From positions 7,192,001-7,256,000 of the forward strand of contig NC_088320.1 of NCBI RefSeq assembly GCF_910592395.1: a stretch of 64,000 bases of DNA, written 5' to 3'. The DNA comes from Lineus longissimus. Lineage: Eukaryota; Nemertea; Pilidiophora; Heteronemertea; Lineidae. How positions within the stretch are numbered: the first letter of the stretch is position 1; each line of letters begins with the position of its first letter. Shown here piece after piece: positions 23,291 through 34,414 of the stretch. The notes beneath the pieces are model-generated. The model saw only the letters and a program-made list of their open reading frames with translations. It searched no databases and was not told the origin of the DNA. A program made the translations under genes and the position numbers.

Positions 23291-26200
23291 CGCTCTTGAG
23301 ATGATTATTTCGAAGATACAGTTCAGTAATCCACGCAATCTTCAACAGCAGCGGTCAATAGAGGATAAGCTTATTGACTTGTTCAGTGGCCAACTCGGTA
23401 AAATTTGCCGTTGGAGAGTAGTGTTTAGCATGCTAACTGGCCATTTAGCCATTTTCTTCACGGCTGGTTAGCTGGTTGGTTCCATCTGGAGTTTGTAAGC
23501 TATTATAGACGCTTCAGTTAATATGCTAACCCAGGTTAAGTGTTATAGAGTATGTATATGTATATAACATATTAAAGGGAAACTCTCAGTATATAATATA
23601 CTATTGATATTTCGGTTTCTTTGCCAAGGTATAGGTTAAAGACGCGACACAGACGTCCTGCATGGACCCGATGTAACGCAAATCCTCCAAACTGTAGACC
23701 AAATCATTCAGAGTCACTGGGCCAAGAATATCGGGCACGGATCCAGGATGCAGAGAAAGAGGGGGCTTTTCATATAAAATCTGAAAATCCCAACAAATCT
23801 CAAAATTTCAAAGACTTTTACAAACTTTTATAGTAAATTTCAAAGATTTTTCAAAAATATCAAGGGATGTGTGTCCGCTGCATCCCCCTCTCCTATTTTG
23901 ACCTGCCCCTGATGATAGTGATGCACTTTCCCCGAGAAAGAGCAAATAATGCAGAAACTCATGATATTGCATTCTCCCTTTAATAGCATGCCTTCATTCC
24001 TAAATCTTTTCAGATAATTTTAGAAACGACCCAAAGGCCTTCTGTGGGAGGATGTGATATCACTTCTAAATTCTGCTCTGAGAAAACCCACCAGTGTAGC
24101 CCAACCTCACAACAACAAAACACAAGGCACTTCCATAACCCACCTTGGTATATGGAACCTTTGGCACTACTAAAATACAGGCCAATAAAACAATGCAGCC
24201 CGAAAGTCAAGCTACCTGGTCTTTGATTTCAAAATAAACGCCTGAAGGATGCTGAGCCAATTATTAGAATACCTGGTGGCAAAAGGCATGCAACCTCAAT
24301 CCCACGCAATTGGAAATATGCCCAAAGATGAGAACCTGTTGATTTTACTATTGTCTTCATCTAACTGGCCAACAGGAAAACACATGCCTAAACATGACTT
24401 TCACGATGCAATCTCTATAGCAACGTTGCCAAGCTACTCTGGATAAGCGCTTTGGCTGGTTGGAAGATGCATTTTTTAAACTTCCAAATATTCGCTTTGG
24501 ATTCTCCAAACTTCACTTGATCTTGCGCATTCAAAGAACTGCCCAAATTCTTTACTCCGTTAAATTTTCAGCAAGTTCCTTCAAGCAAATCTTGTTGAAT
24601 TTGGATCCCAAAGCCACTTGAAATGGCTTGCAAAAAGATGTTTTGCCAACCACTAGGTACAGGTCATGCTTGACGTTTTGACATCATAATGCATAGCGTC
24701 ATTTAGCGTTAATTATTTTTAGGAATGATCCATTCGTCCTTTTTAAGGTTGCCTATGATGGAAAACCTCCTCCTAGTTTGACCTAAAATCTGTCTGGAAC
24801 AGTAGATGATATGTGTCAACTAACTTCAGACAGATAATTAATAGGTTCCCAGCTCAGCCGTGTATTATTCTAAGAGGATTGTCAATCACTCAATACTCAA
24901 CAGCTCTCATAAATAACAGGGATTCTGCCCTCTAGTGAGCAACTATAGAACTCATTTTAGAGAACATGCCACCTGGGAACCAGGAAAGAGACCACTGAAA
25001 ACTATAAGATAGGCTGTTAACGGATATCTGCATTGGAAAATGTTACCTGGCCAAGATGCCATAGCTTGGCAAATCGACCCACGGCGCCATCTGAGATGAT
25101 TTTTCTCTCCTTCAATGTGAAACTTGCGAAACTACAGGAGTACGATTTTTATCGGAATTCTCCTAAAGTAGTTACGGATGCTGATCGGTATAACTTCATC
25201 AGAATGAGTTACCTGACACAGAGAGAGATGGAAATAAGGCCAAGTGACCCACAACGCCATCTGAAGGCCATGTTAGAATAGGCTTTACCACTTCACCAAT
25301 TTGAAACTTGAACTAATAGGTGAAATTTCTCCATCAAAAGTGTGTAAGGTGAACAGCCAGGTGGAGAGAAACAACTTTAACCATTAGGTGAGAGAATAAA
25401 CAAATAGTATTCCATGATTGCTGATCGTTAACATCGATTGCTTGCTACTCTGGGCAGAGTTCATAGGCTTCAAGATCAGATTGTTATGGTTCTGGAGCTG
25501 AAGCTGGGTAGAGAGAACAGGCACAGCTCAGAAAACACCTTCACATTATAGGCTTACGAAAATTTGCTCAATGTGAATGTGGAGGAGGAGACCTGATGCT
25601 TAACTTTAAAGGCAACGCTAAGACTTTTAGCGTAGCTCAAGGCAGTACAGTCAATTGGGAGATAATCTGCAAGTTGCAAAACAAAAGCCAATACGTGTAA
25701 GTATGAGAAACAAAAAAATATTATCCAGTTTCCTATCTCAATCTCAGGTGTTCATGAACCTGATTACAGTCCTAAGTAAGTTGATTAATGAAATATCGGT
25801 ACTTTTTACTAAATAATGTAGACAACCTGCGATAAGGTTACTGGGATGCTGGAGTAGCTTCCATGCTGAAGGCAAGGAAAATGCCATAGGTAACATTTTA
25901 GAATACTATCACTACAGCAGCTTCTGATTACCCTAATTAGCACCAGTTACCATCATTACAACAACATAAGTTACTGTGAAACGTAAAGAGGGCTGACTTG
26001 TCCCGTACGCAACATAAGTTACCTTCACCTTCTAAGGTCAAGCATCACATTCACTCAAAATACATGGACAAATTGTTTTCCGCTGGCTTCGTTGTCTTAT
26101 TCTTATCGGATACCAGATCCATGATGAACCGAAGCAAGCCCCCTTGATGAACTGTCCTGCAGTTTTTAGTTGGACACTGGGCCTGGGGAGTAGTAAGGGG

Positions 26201-26791
26201 CAGACTAGGGTCCTTGAAGGACGCACTGGATGCTCGATCTTCGCACCAGCAGATTCAGTCAGTAAGCAATTCTCCAAACTGAGATAACACAGTAGGACTG
26301 CCTCATCAGACTACTCTATATAACACTACACAAAGTACGCCGCTAATCCTCTAGATAATCTAACCTACAAGCATTCAAAATAAGTATTCTTCATATAAAT
26401 TTACTGTTCAATGCCAAGAAAATAAAACTAAAAGCAATAAAACTTTTGTGAAACATACCAACCTTGAAAATTGAATATTATTGCCAGTATCAAAAGTCAC
26501 TTGACCAGCTAGTCAGATATTTTCAGACACCGAAGGAGCAAAGTGTACTTTTTCCTATGTGAATGTGTAAAGTCACGCCATCAAAATCTATCATTTGTAA
26601 TTTTCGATAGGATCATCTGGCATTTGGTTTTAAGTGGTAAAGGTTCAGAACAGCTGCAACCAATACAAAGGCCTTAACGCTGTTGACACGGCAACAAATG
26701 TAATGCAAATCGAGCTGCTTTTTATCGAATCAATTGCTTTGATTGTTCATGCAACCAATACTGGACACCTGCTGTTTTCGGCTAAAATTTT
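23291..26791. other. Repeat-containing region without a supported gene
   Basis: I see a repeat-like segment at 23730-23900 (atccaggatgcag and its inverse gctgcatccccctc). A diverged direct repeat at about 25043-25150 and 25209-25320 shares gttacctg and cgccatctga. Short frames only. Confidence 0.3.
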
Positions 26792-26843
26792 TAGCTCACC
26801 TCTTAGCAGAGGTAAGCTTATCCCATACCGTGGCGTCCGTCGT

Positions 26844-26884
<41 letters not shown>

Positions 26885-27153
26885 CGTCGTCCGTTAGCAG
26901 GGCACGTTTCGTAACTGTTAGAGCTATTGAGTTGAAACTTGGTACACATGTACCCTTATGTAATGACACCTTGGAGACCAAGTTTCGGTCCGATTCGTTT
27001 CATGGTTTGGCCACCAGGGGGCCAAACGTTAAAAGTGAAAATATGCAATATCTCCCTTAATAGTTGTCGGGAAATTTTGAAAAAAATATGGTAGGTACTT
27101 CTAGCAAAGGTGCATCATATATCCTCCGGGTTTTTGATTTGACCTCCTTTTCA

Positions 27154-27168
27154 AGGTCACAGAGGTCA
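27154..27168 (+). promoter_or_regulatory. DR3 nuclear-receptor-type site 1
   Basis: AGGTCA-CAG-AGGTCA is a perfect direct repeat of the nuclear-receptor half-site with a 3-bp spacer, the arrangement bound by VDR/NR1I-type heterodimers in animals. An inverted half-site (TGACCT) lies about 10 bp upstream. Binding is inferred from sequence only. Confidence 0.45.
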
Positions 27169-27454
27169 AATGGTGTAAATTGCCCGTTAGGATGTAACGA
27201 TGGCACGTTTCTAAACTGCAATGGCTATTGATACCAAATTTGTTACACATTTACCCCTTAGTCAGGTGATCTTAGGGACCGAAGTTTGGTCCAATATGAT
27301 TCATCACTTGACCACCAGGGGGCAAAATCCAAAAACCTTAAAAATGTGATTATTCCTTAACTTCTTGCCCGATTGCCACCAATTTGATATCATGGGTACA
27401 TCTAACCACCATACAGTATATGTCACACAGGTTTTTAATTTGACCTTCTTGTCA

Positions 27455-27469
27455 AGGTCACAGAGGTCA
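27455..27469 (+). promoter_or_regulatory. DR3 nuclear-receptor-type site 2
   Basis: A second perfect AGGTCA-CAG-AGGTCA lies 301 bp after the first, again preceded by tttgacct. Confidence 0.45.
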
Positions 27470-27760
27470 AATGGCGTAAATTCGCCGTCAGGCCGTAACT
27501 ATGGCACGTTTCTTAACTGCAATGACTATTGATCACAAATTAAGTACACATGTACCCCTTGGTCAGGTGATCTCAGGTACCGAAGTTTGGTGCGATCTGA
27601 TTTGCCGTTTGGCCTCCAGGGAGGGGGCCAAATCCTAAATTCTTCAAAATGCCATTATTCCTAGTAATGACTTGCCACCAATTTTATATCATAGGTACAT
27701 CTAATTCTAACAACCATTCAATGTGTCACCCGGGTCTTCTTTGATTTGACCTACTTTGCA

Positions 27761-27775
27761 AGGTCACAGAGGTCG
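27761..27775 (+). promoter_or_regulatory. DR3 nuclear-receptor-type site 3, one mismatch
   Basis: AGGTCA-CAG-AGGTCG lies 306 bp after site 2, also preceded by ttgacct. The last base of the second half-site is changed. Confidence 0.4.
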
Positions 27776-27898
27776 AATGTATTGTAAATTGGCCATTTTG
27801 GGGAAATTGTAATTGCTTGGACCTACATCAAACCTAACACTACATGACACAATACCATGCTCTTTATCCATCTTTCCTCCACATGAGGTGAGCACAAT

Positions 27899-28969
27899 GG
27901 CCCTGGCCATTTCATTTTATTTGGCTGCGAATCAGTCGGGAAATGGTCCATGGATCATGTGTTGACCTGTTTGAAAAATTGACTTGTCTTGAAAGTAACA
28001 AGAAAGGCATGTACCATGTGGTCAAGAAAGGCATGTACCATCCATAGTCACAACCAAATGTCAATGGTAAATTTATACAATTTTACCTGGAAATATTAGT
28101 CAAATTTAAACCACAGCGAAACCGCATGGTCATAAGAGCAACAAATAAATAAAACTATGGCAATCAACCCAAAAATACTTTAAAGGGAAAATAACACTTT
28201 ATACGTTGTTTGATTTGGCCCCCCTGGTGGTCAAATGGTGAATCAGAGCAGTGATAAGACCTTGAGAGTAAGGTCATTGAAAACCTGATAATTACTCTAA
28301 ATGTTTATTTATCTGTTTTACCCCAATGTGCACTTCTAGTGATAGTGAAAACAGTGCCTGTCATCGAACAGGTCCCAATGGGTTAACACACCACTTCAAA
28401 GACATTAAGTGACATTACTATTATTACTCCAAGTGCAATTCATCACGTGTTTATCACTCGCAGTACAAAATGATATAAATGAGGCAATTATATATCATAA
28501 CTTCATTAGTGTGTTCCAGGACTTGCTATTTATATTCATTCTAAAGTCATTTTCTGTATGGTTTTCGTGGTTAGTTACAGCGGCTGCATCCCTCACAGCC
28601 CTGGCCTAAAGAAACCTAAACAACTAAAATTTTGCTTCTAATTTGAAGTGAATGAGAAACGACATATTTCATTGTACAGTCCAAGTCACAAGCGACATCC
28701 GTCCAGCTTCGAACGTTTGAGTTGCGTGCTAAGTTGCGTGCCTACATGTAGTTGTGCGTCAATGACGCACTAGTGAAGTGCTTATCTCTCTATGTTTTGC
28801 GTATTACGCGCAACTTACACGCGACCTACATGCTTGGTAGCGCGTCATTGCCACTGATGCGCCAATGACGCGATTTACGGGCTGTCAATTGTGATTTGGA
28901 ATGTATTTAAGATAATTTAGGAAGGATGCAAAGAGACTAGGATTTTTTTTGTTAAATTTGTGTAATCAC
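27899..28969. other. Repeat-derived region, no gene
   Basis: 28190-28260 is a fragment related to the preceding element. 28690-28880 is a segment dense in gcgtcaatgacgc-type words and their inverses, probably a repeat, without a coding frame. Confidence 0.3.
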
Positions 28970-29103
28970 CCTTAGCGGACACGTCTCTAAAGGACACTAG
29001 TTTTGGTCCCTGCAAATTGGTTGTTTTCATTCAATTTGACCTCTTTATTAAGGACAGCACTTGTCAGTCCCGAGGGTGTCCTTAATAGAGAGGTTCTACT
29101 GTA
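28970..29103 (+). repeat. Copy 2 of the short GTGTCC repeat family
   Basis: It shares aggacactagttttggtcc, ttcaatttgacctctttatt and cccgagggtgtcctt with the copy at 29998-30149. It ends agagaggttctactgta. Confidence 0.8.
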
Positions 29104-29997
29104 TATTAAACCACTTTATAGTGCTGCTCTCTACTTGTTAATTAATGAATCAACCAAGAGTTAGGACTGAATTTGATCAGCTCAAGGTGATGAAATCGTT
29201 CAATTTCAACAAGAATTTAGTGGGCTGTATACTACATGCATGTAGTATATAGCCTACTATTCCTTTTTCGTCTTTTTTTAACAGAATTTAGGTCACAGGC
29301 TGTACTGTGGAAAATATCATCCACTCACAAAGGTTAAGGGTAATTAGGATTTCTGCTCTAGGAAATTAGTTGAAGGTGCACTTATTATAGTGCCTTATGC
29401 ATTCTTCATGATCTGCAGCTCACAAAATGCATTTTGTGGTCTGGAAGTAAACAATTAAAAAGCCATAGACAGAGTACAAACAAATATTTCAAACAACTGC
29501 CTCATATGACAGTGACATTTGACAAATTGCCTGCATATGAGCAATGTATTCTGATTAAGCCATCATGAATATTCACATGCAACCCAAAAGGCATCATGAC
29601 CACCAAGGTTTTTGCATATCATCATGTAGGCCTACATATACCCAGGCTACATTTAAAGGGAGTTTGATAAGACCATGAGCTTCAGGACGCCCAAACGGTA
29701 CAACAGACCATACCACATGCATATAAATCGTTTACCAATTAAATATTCACAGGTCACACAATGAAACATAGCATGAGAAGGTAACAAGTCAGCCAGCTGC
29801 TGGTTCCCAAAGAGACAAAGACATTCTATGAGACCACCGCTCCTCTGAAGATCAAGTACATCTATACATTTTTGATTGTGATAGTGTCCTACCCATGGAG
29901 CAAGAATTCCGGTTGTACCACTGTGGTTGTACAATGCCAGCTAAGCTGGGACTTGAAATTTGAGATTTATAACCGCATACATCAGTTTAGCTATTAA

Positions 29998-30149
29998 GAA
30001 CAACCTCTCTATTGAGGACACTAGTTTTGGTCCAAAATTAGTAGTTTCCATTCAATTTGACCTCTTTATTCAGGGCAACCCTTTTTTCAGGACACTTCTC
30101 TCACCTCTTCCGTCCCGAGGGTGTCCTTTATAGAGGGGTTATACTGTAC
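29998..30149 (+). repeat. Copy 3 of the short repeat family, with terminal inverted repeats
   Basis: It begins aacctctctattgaggacac and ends gtgtcctttatagaggggtt, so the ends are inverse to each other. This is a MITE-like element of about 150 bp. Confidence 0.8.
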
Positions 30150-30488
30150 ATTGTAACTTTTAAAGAGGAATAGAAACAGTAGATTAAGTACCACAAACTA
30201 CTTTTGAAATAATTAATGTCACTATTTTCCGTTTACCACCATTGCCTGACGGGGACCCTAAGCAAAGTATGCTTCTTCTACTCTACCATATCATACCAAC
30301 ACAGTGCCTTTGAGTTACCATGGTTACCAGCCAATACAATGCATAAAATTAGGAAACATTCATCAAGAACTTGACATACAGGCATGAGGTGATATTGTTA
30401 AGGAGACTAATTGTATGGTCAATATTAATAATTCAAAGCTGAAAAAACCTCATTATGATACTTTTTAGGGTCTTTGTTTGTCTCAACA

Positions 30489-30735
30489 GGTCAGAGAGGA
30501 AATCCAGAAGAGATTTAGGCAAAGGGAATGACATGATATTGTATATACTGATTGGCCATTTGAAGGCCAGATGTAAGAGCAGATATGTCTTCGAATGAGA
30601 CTGGACCTTAAAAACAGGCAGAGAAAAAATCCAGAAGATGATAAATGGAATGACACTATGCAGGATATTGTATATTGATTGTCCTTTTGAAGGCCAGATG
30701 TTACAGCAGATCTAGATGTGTCCAAGAATAAGATT
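30489..30735 (+). repeat. Diverged tandem duplication of about 125 bp
   Basis: Two copies share aaatccagaag, ggaatgacac/gacatg, ttgaaggccagatgt and agcagat. No gene is seen within them. Confidence 0.7.
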
Positions 30736-31465
30736 TGACAAAACAGAAAGTGGAAGAGACCCAACCTCTAACCTGAAAGAGGCACGGGCCAGGGGTCTGA
30801 TCTGGGGGCTAGGAAAAAGGGAAAATTGAATGTGCCCGGGAATTATGTATACCACCATGTTAAAACCATTGATACACAGCTACGGGATTCCCTTAGAAAA
30901 ACAGCGATTCGTTTGACCCACTCTCTCTCTGTCCTGGCCCTGACCAGGTTTATCAAAAAAAAACATTGACAAATTGATAGTTTAATGACCAATGTCATGC
31001 CAGAAAAGTTACTGAATTCCAGGATGTCCCCTCCGGATTGTGAAACAAAATGTTCATGGGCAATCCATAACGAAACTGGTTTGGTCTAGAATATACAGCA
31101 AACGAGCATGGATCTGCCACAACCCGTAACTCCCAACCCCGAACCCCTCCCCATCACTGCCAGCTCATTCAATCCAAGAAAAACCATTTCCATTATGTCC
31201 CATTCGTAATTTTATTTAACTGTCAATCAGACAAAACCTCGAATACTGACCAATTACCAGAAATAAGGCCAAAATCAGGCAAAAATAAATTGTAAACAAA
31301 CACACATGCATAATGACAGATACAGACTACATGAAAACATCAGCTGTAAAATCCTGAAACGAAGTATCAAATCGAAACAAAATCCAGATAATTTAAGTCA
31401 CAAATCAATATACAATCTTATAGATCCATCCATTTTGTAGAATGATAATCGGGGTTGGTTCTCAC

Positions 31466-31487
31466 CTGACTTTTGTGGCTTATCCAT
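31466..31487 (-). CDS. Possible short first coding exon
   Basis: ATG in good context (GGCATGG) opens MDKPQKS, seven codons, ending at the donor AAGTCAG|GTGAGA in phase 1. The upstream DNA (31490-31800) is GC-richer and has a CCAAT box (accaatcagagcg, 31558). I could not find the next exon. The start is supported by signals only. Confidence 0.3.
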
Positions 31488-31489
31488 GC

Positions 31490-34320
31490 CAGGTGGTTTA
31501 GTGTCCTTTGATACAGCGCAATGTTTTATCCAAATGTCGCATCAGGCTGTCGCGGTTCTACCAATCAGAGCGCTGGTGCCCTCGCAATGCTAAATCCATA
31601 TAGACAGAGCAATAGCTAGCTGAGATGTAGCCGGGCCCTGTAAAGCTAGCTGCATGTATGCTAAAAATCAATAATTTCTCTAGCATCTCACAACACAATG
31701 AAAGCACTGGCTATGCTCTTTTTCCAATCCCGAGAGACCGCGATACCAGGAAGCGTGATAATGAAGCAGCACGTGGACATCTCGCGTTCGCGTGCCCATT
31801 GTCGCAATTTGTCACACAATTGAAGGGGTAATTTTATGATCACAAAGCAAAACCCCACGAGTCCCGGGGGTATAGTTTATTTTCTGTTTGTCAGCAACCT
31901 GCAATTGTGACGTTCCATAAAACTGTTCGAGGCGAGTTTTTTTGTACAGTTGCAGGCTCCAATGAATGCAGGAATGTCCGCTCGACTTTTTCTCCAAGGC
32001 AAAAGAAATATGATATAAGTTGTGTCTTCCATATTCGTTAAACATGTCAAGATCTTACTAGATTATGTTTTAATGTTCTTTTAGAGAAATCAATTATCTA
32101 AGATATTCGAGTAAAAGATCCCCTGGGGTGTGGTCACGGTGTTTAATACCACGGATGAAGTGTATCCGTGGTAATACCAACACTGCAAAAAACAGGCACG
32201 TTATACATGCTTCCCGAAATTGGTGGCTTGCATTGGAACTAACTTTTCCCCCCTTGCCCGTCAATAAAGGCATTCAAGTGTGTGGGTCAACCATGACTAT
32301 CCCCTTTGTCCCTCCACCATAAGGCCTAGTTTCCCCTCATGACATCACTATTTCGGACACTCAGCGCCCCATTTCTGGAAAGGTGTATACCAGCCATCAA
32401 TTCGGCGTTCGAAGTGAACTATGACTTCGATCCCCTATGCTGTAGGCCTAGCTAGTGGGAAGGGCCTGGTCAGTCTTAAATTAACTTTGCGGCGCGACCT
32501 CAAAAAGACCCCTCTTACATATCTGATAGGCACAAATATGATATCTGATATCTACCTACACCCCGGACGCTGCGGTATCGAATTGACAGCCTCGGAGTCT
32601 CGCCCTTATACCCTTCTCAGCTGGAAACCGCAGAGATCGTAAGCCTCGCAAACAAGCGATCAAAATCGCTGCGAACTACGAGAAAATCGTAGACTCCCTG
32701 GGCAGTCCATTGCGTTATCCTTATTGGATCTACTTATGGTGTGGAACGAGGCCGGTCCACTGCGTCCGGAGTGTAGATGATCGATGCAATCAGAACTTTC
32801 TGCGAGTCTGGGGTAAAGCCAGACTGGCTGGGGCGTAATCATTGGGTTTTATCGCACAGGTAGCTGTGATCAGCAATTCTTCTCGCAGGCACCTGCAATG
32901 ACAACCGCAAACGAGGGATTTTTGTTGCATGCGATCACGATCGCAGGTCGTAGCGTTTGAAATTGCTCGTTTACGGGGCGCTTGTATTATATGTAGAGCA
33001 AACGGCCGGGACCGAAACGCACCACTCACCAAACTCATTACATCTGTAAATGAAACTGAATCGTACTCTAAACTTTATACCTTGATGCTTACCTGAGTTA
33101 ATTAAGATTTTAATTCTTTAAAGATCACAAAATTAGAAAGCGCATTCTTCAAATAGCTGCGGATGACTGTTGTTCATATCAAATATCAAATAGTTCAGCT
33201 CTGTTGAGTTGAAACAGAGATTCAGCGGGGGTGTATGGATGGCCATTGCAGGGAGATTTGGGACGAAAATCGGCGTTTTACAAACCACTCCATCACCACC
33301 CACCCAGAGCTCTATTTTCCTCCACTACCCCCACCTCACCCATGGCTTTTAATATTTCAGTTTCCAATTTTAAATACGCTGGTTTCTTGCAAATGACTAT
33401 AGTGCTGCTATCTGGCGTCGGAAGATGGAACTGCATGTACAGCATCAGTTGGTACAAAAGATACCGGTGTAACATCTGTGGTTGTTTCCCATGTGTCAGT
33501 GTTTCCAAACAATAGGCAGCTAGAGAGAGCATGACTTTTCAATAGGGGGAAACACAGAAAAACTTGTCAATCTATCTTTTAGCGTTCCCAAACAATGAGG
33601 GGAAACACTCAAAAATAGAAACACTCAAAAACATTACACCGGCACGTCTTTTTGAGACCATGTAACTGATGCCGTCGTGAGCGATGTGATATGGTCTGGT
33701 CTGGTCCAATATGGTTTGGTTTGTTCCGTAAACGGCCCTAGTGTCGCAACCCAAGCATGAATGTCATCGACCGACCCTGTGCATTATTTTTCCCGTTTCT
33801 TGACTATGCGGTGAAACTAAAGGATATACATTTCACAATAATGTCAGCATATGTAGGCCTTTGAAACTTACAAAATATATCAAATTTATTGTATCCCAGA
33901 CTAAAACTTTGTTTCGCACCAAAATAGCCACTGGCTACCGTGTGTTCCAGTGTGAAACGTTGGACATTGTAACATAATTCTAATCGCGCTTGGTCCATGC
34001 ACTTACATTTTCTACTTAAGGTATTAAAATGAATTTATCTGGAGATTTTCGGCAATAATCTTTGCGAATCCGCATCGCTTTGGGGTCTTTCTTTTTATGA
34101 TAAATAAAGGCCTATCGGAAAAATAGACAATAAGTCCTAATAAATCCTTCCCACGTGAGAAATGAATATCAAATCAGGTTTATTATTTTTGGTGTGCGTA
34201 GTTTCTCCTCCCATGCCACGTCGTAGGTTCAACCGCGCAACTAGGTCCCCTATCAAACTTTCTTCTATGCTAATACAATGTAAGAAATTATGAGAAATTA
34301 CCTGTGGACGATAAATTCGG
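31490..34320. other. Region without a supported gene
   Basis: 31560-31800 and 32560-33020 are relatively GC-rich. The segment near 32940-32985 (aggtcgtagcg, ttgctcgtttac) recurs in diverged form at 50053-50092, so it is an interspersed repeat. Open frames are short and without splice context. Confidence 0.3.
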
Positions 34321-34325
34321 GAGGG

Positions 34326-34333
34326 TATAAAAG
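34326..34333 (+). promoter_or_regulatory. TATA box of the six-site precursor gene
   Basis: TATAAAAG lies about 30 bp before an initiator-like TCAGTC (34355-34360), giving an inferred start near 34357 and a 5' UTR of about 58 nt. GAGTCAG just before the initiator resembles an AP-1 site. Confidence 0.6.
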
Positions 34334-34414
34334 CCGGATTGTTTTCTTGACGAGTCAGTCTTAACCGTGTCTATTTTATACTCGGCTCCTAGAGAAGAGA
34401 CAGAAAATTTCAAG

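Larger units (their letters stand above)
26792..27898 (+). mobile_element. Non-coding interspersed element with three internal 300-bp repeats
   Basis: It begins with GCTCACCTC (26793) and closes with the inverse GAGGTGAGC (27885), giving 9-bp terminal inverted repeats. A CGT microsatellite sits at 26833-26894. Three diverged units start near 26904, 27204 and 27504, each with a GGCACGTTTC start, a tacacatgtacccctt-like block, a CCACCAGGGGG-like block and a gacct...aaggtcacagaggtcaaatg block. It has no coding capacity. A solo fragment of the CCAGGGGGCCAAA block lies inverted near 28208. Confidence 0.75.

Noticed and set aside
26743-27060. Open frames through the CGT tract (poly-Ser or poly-Arg)
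   Set aside because: Microsatellite artefact inside a non-coding repeat.
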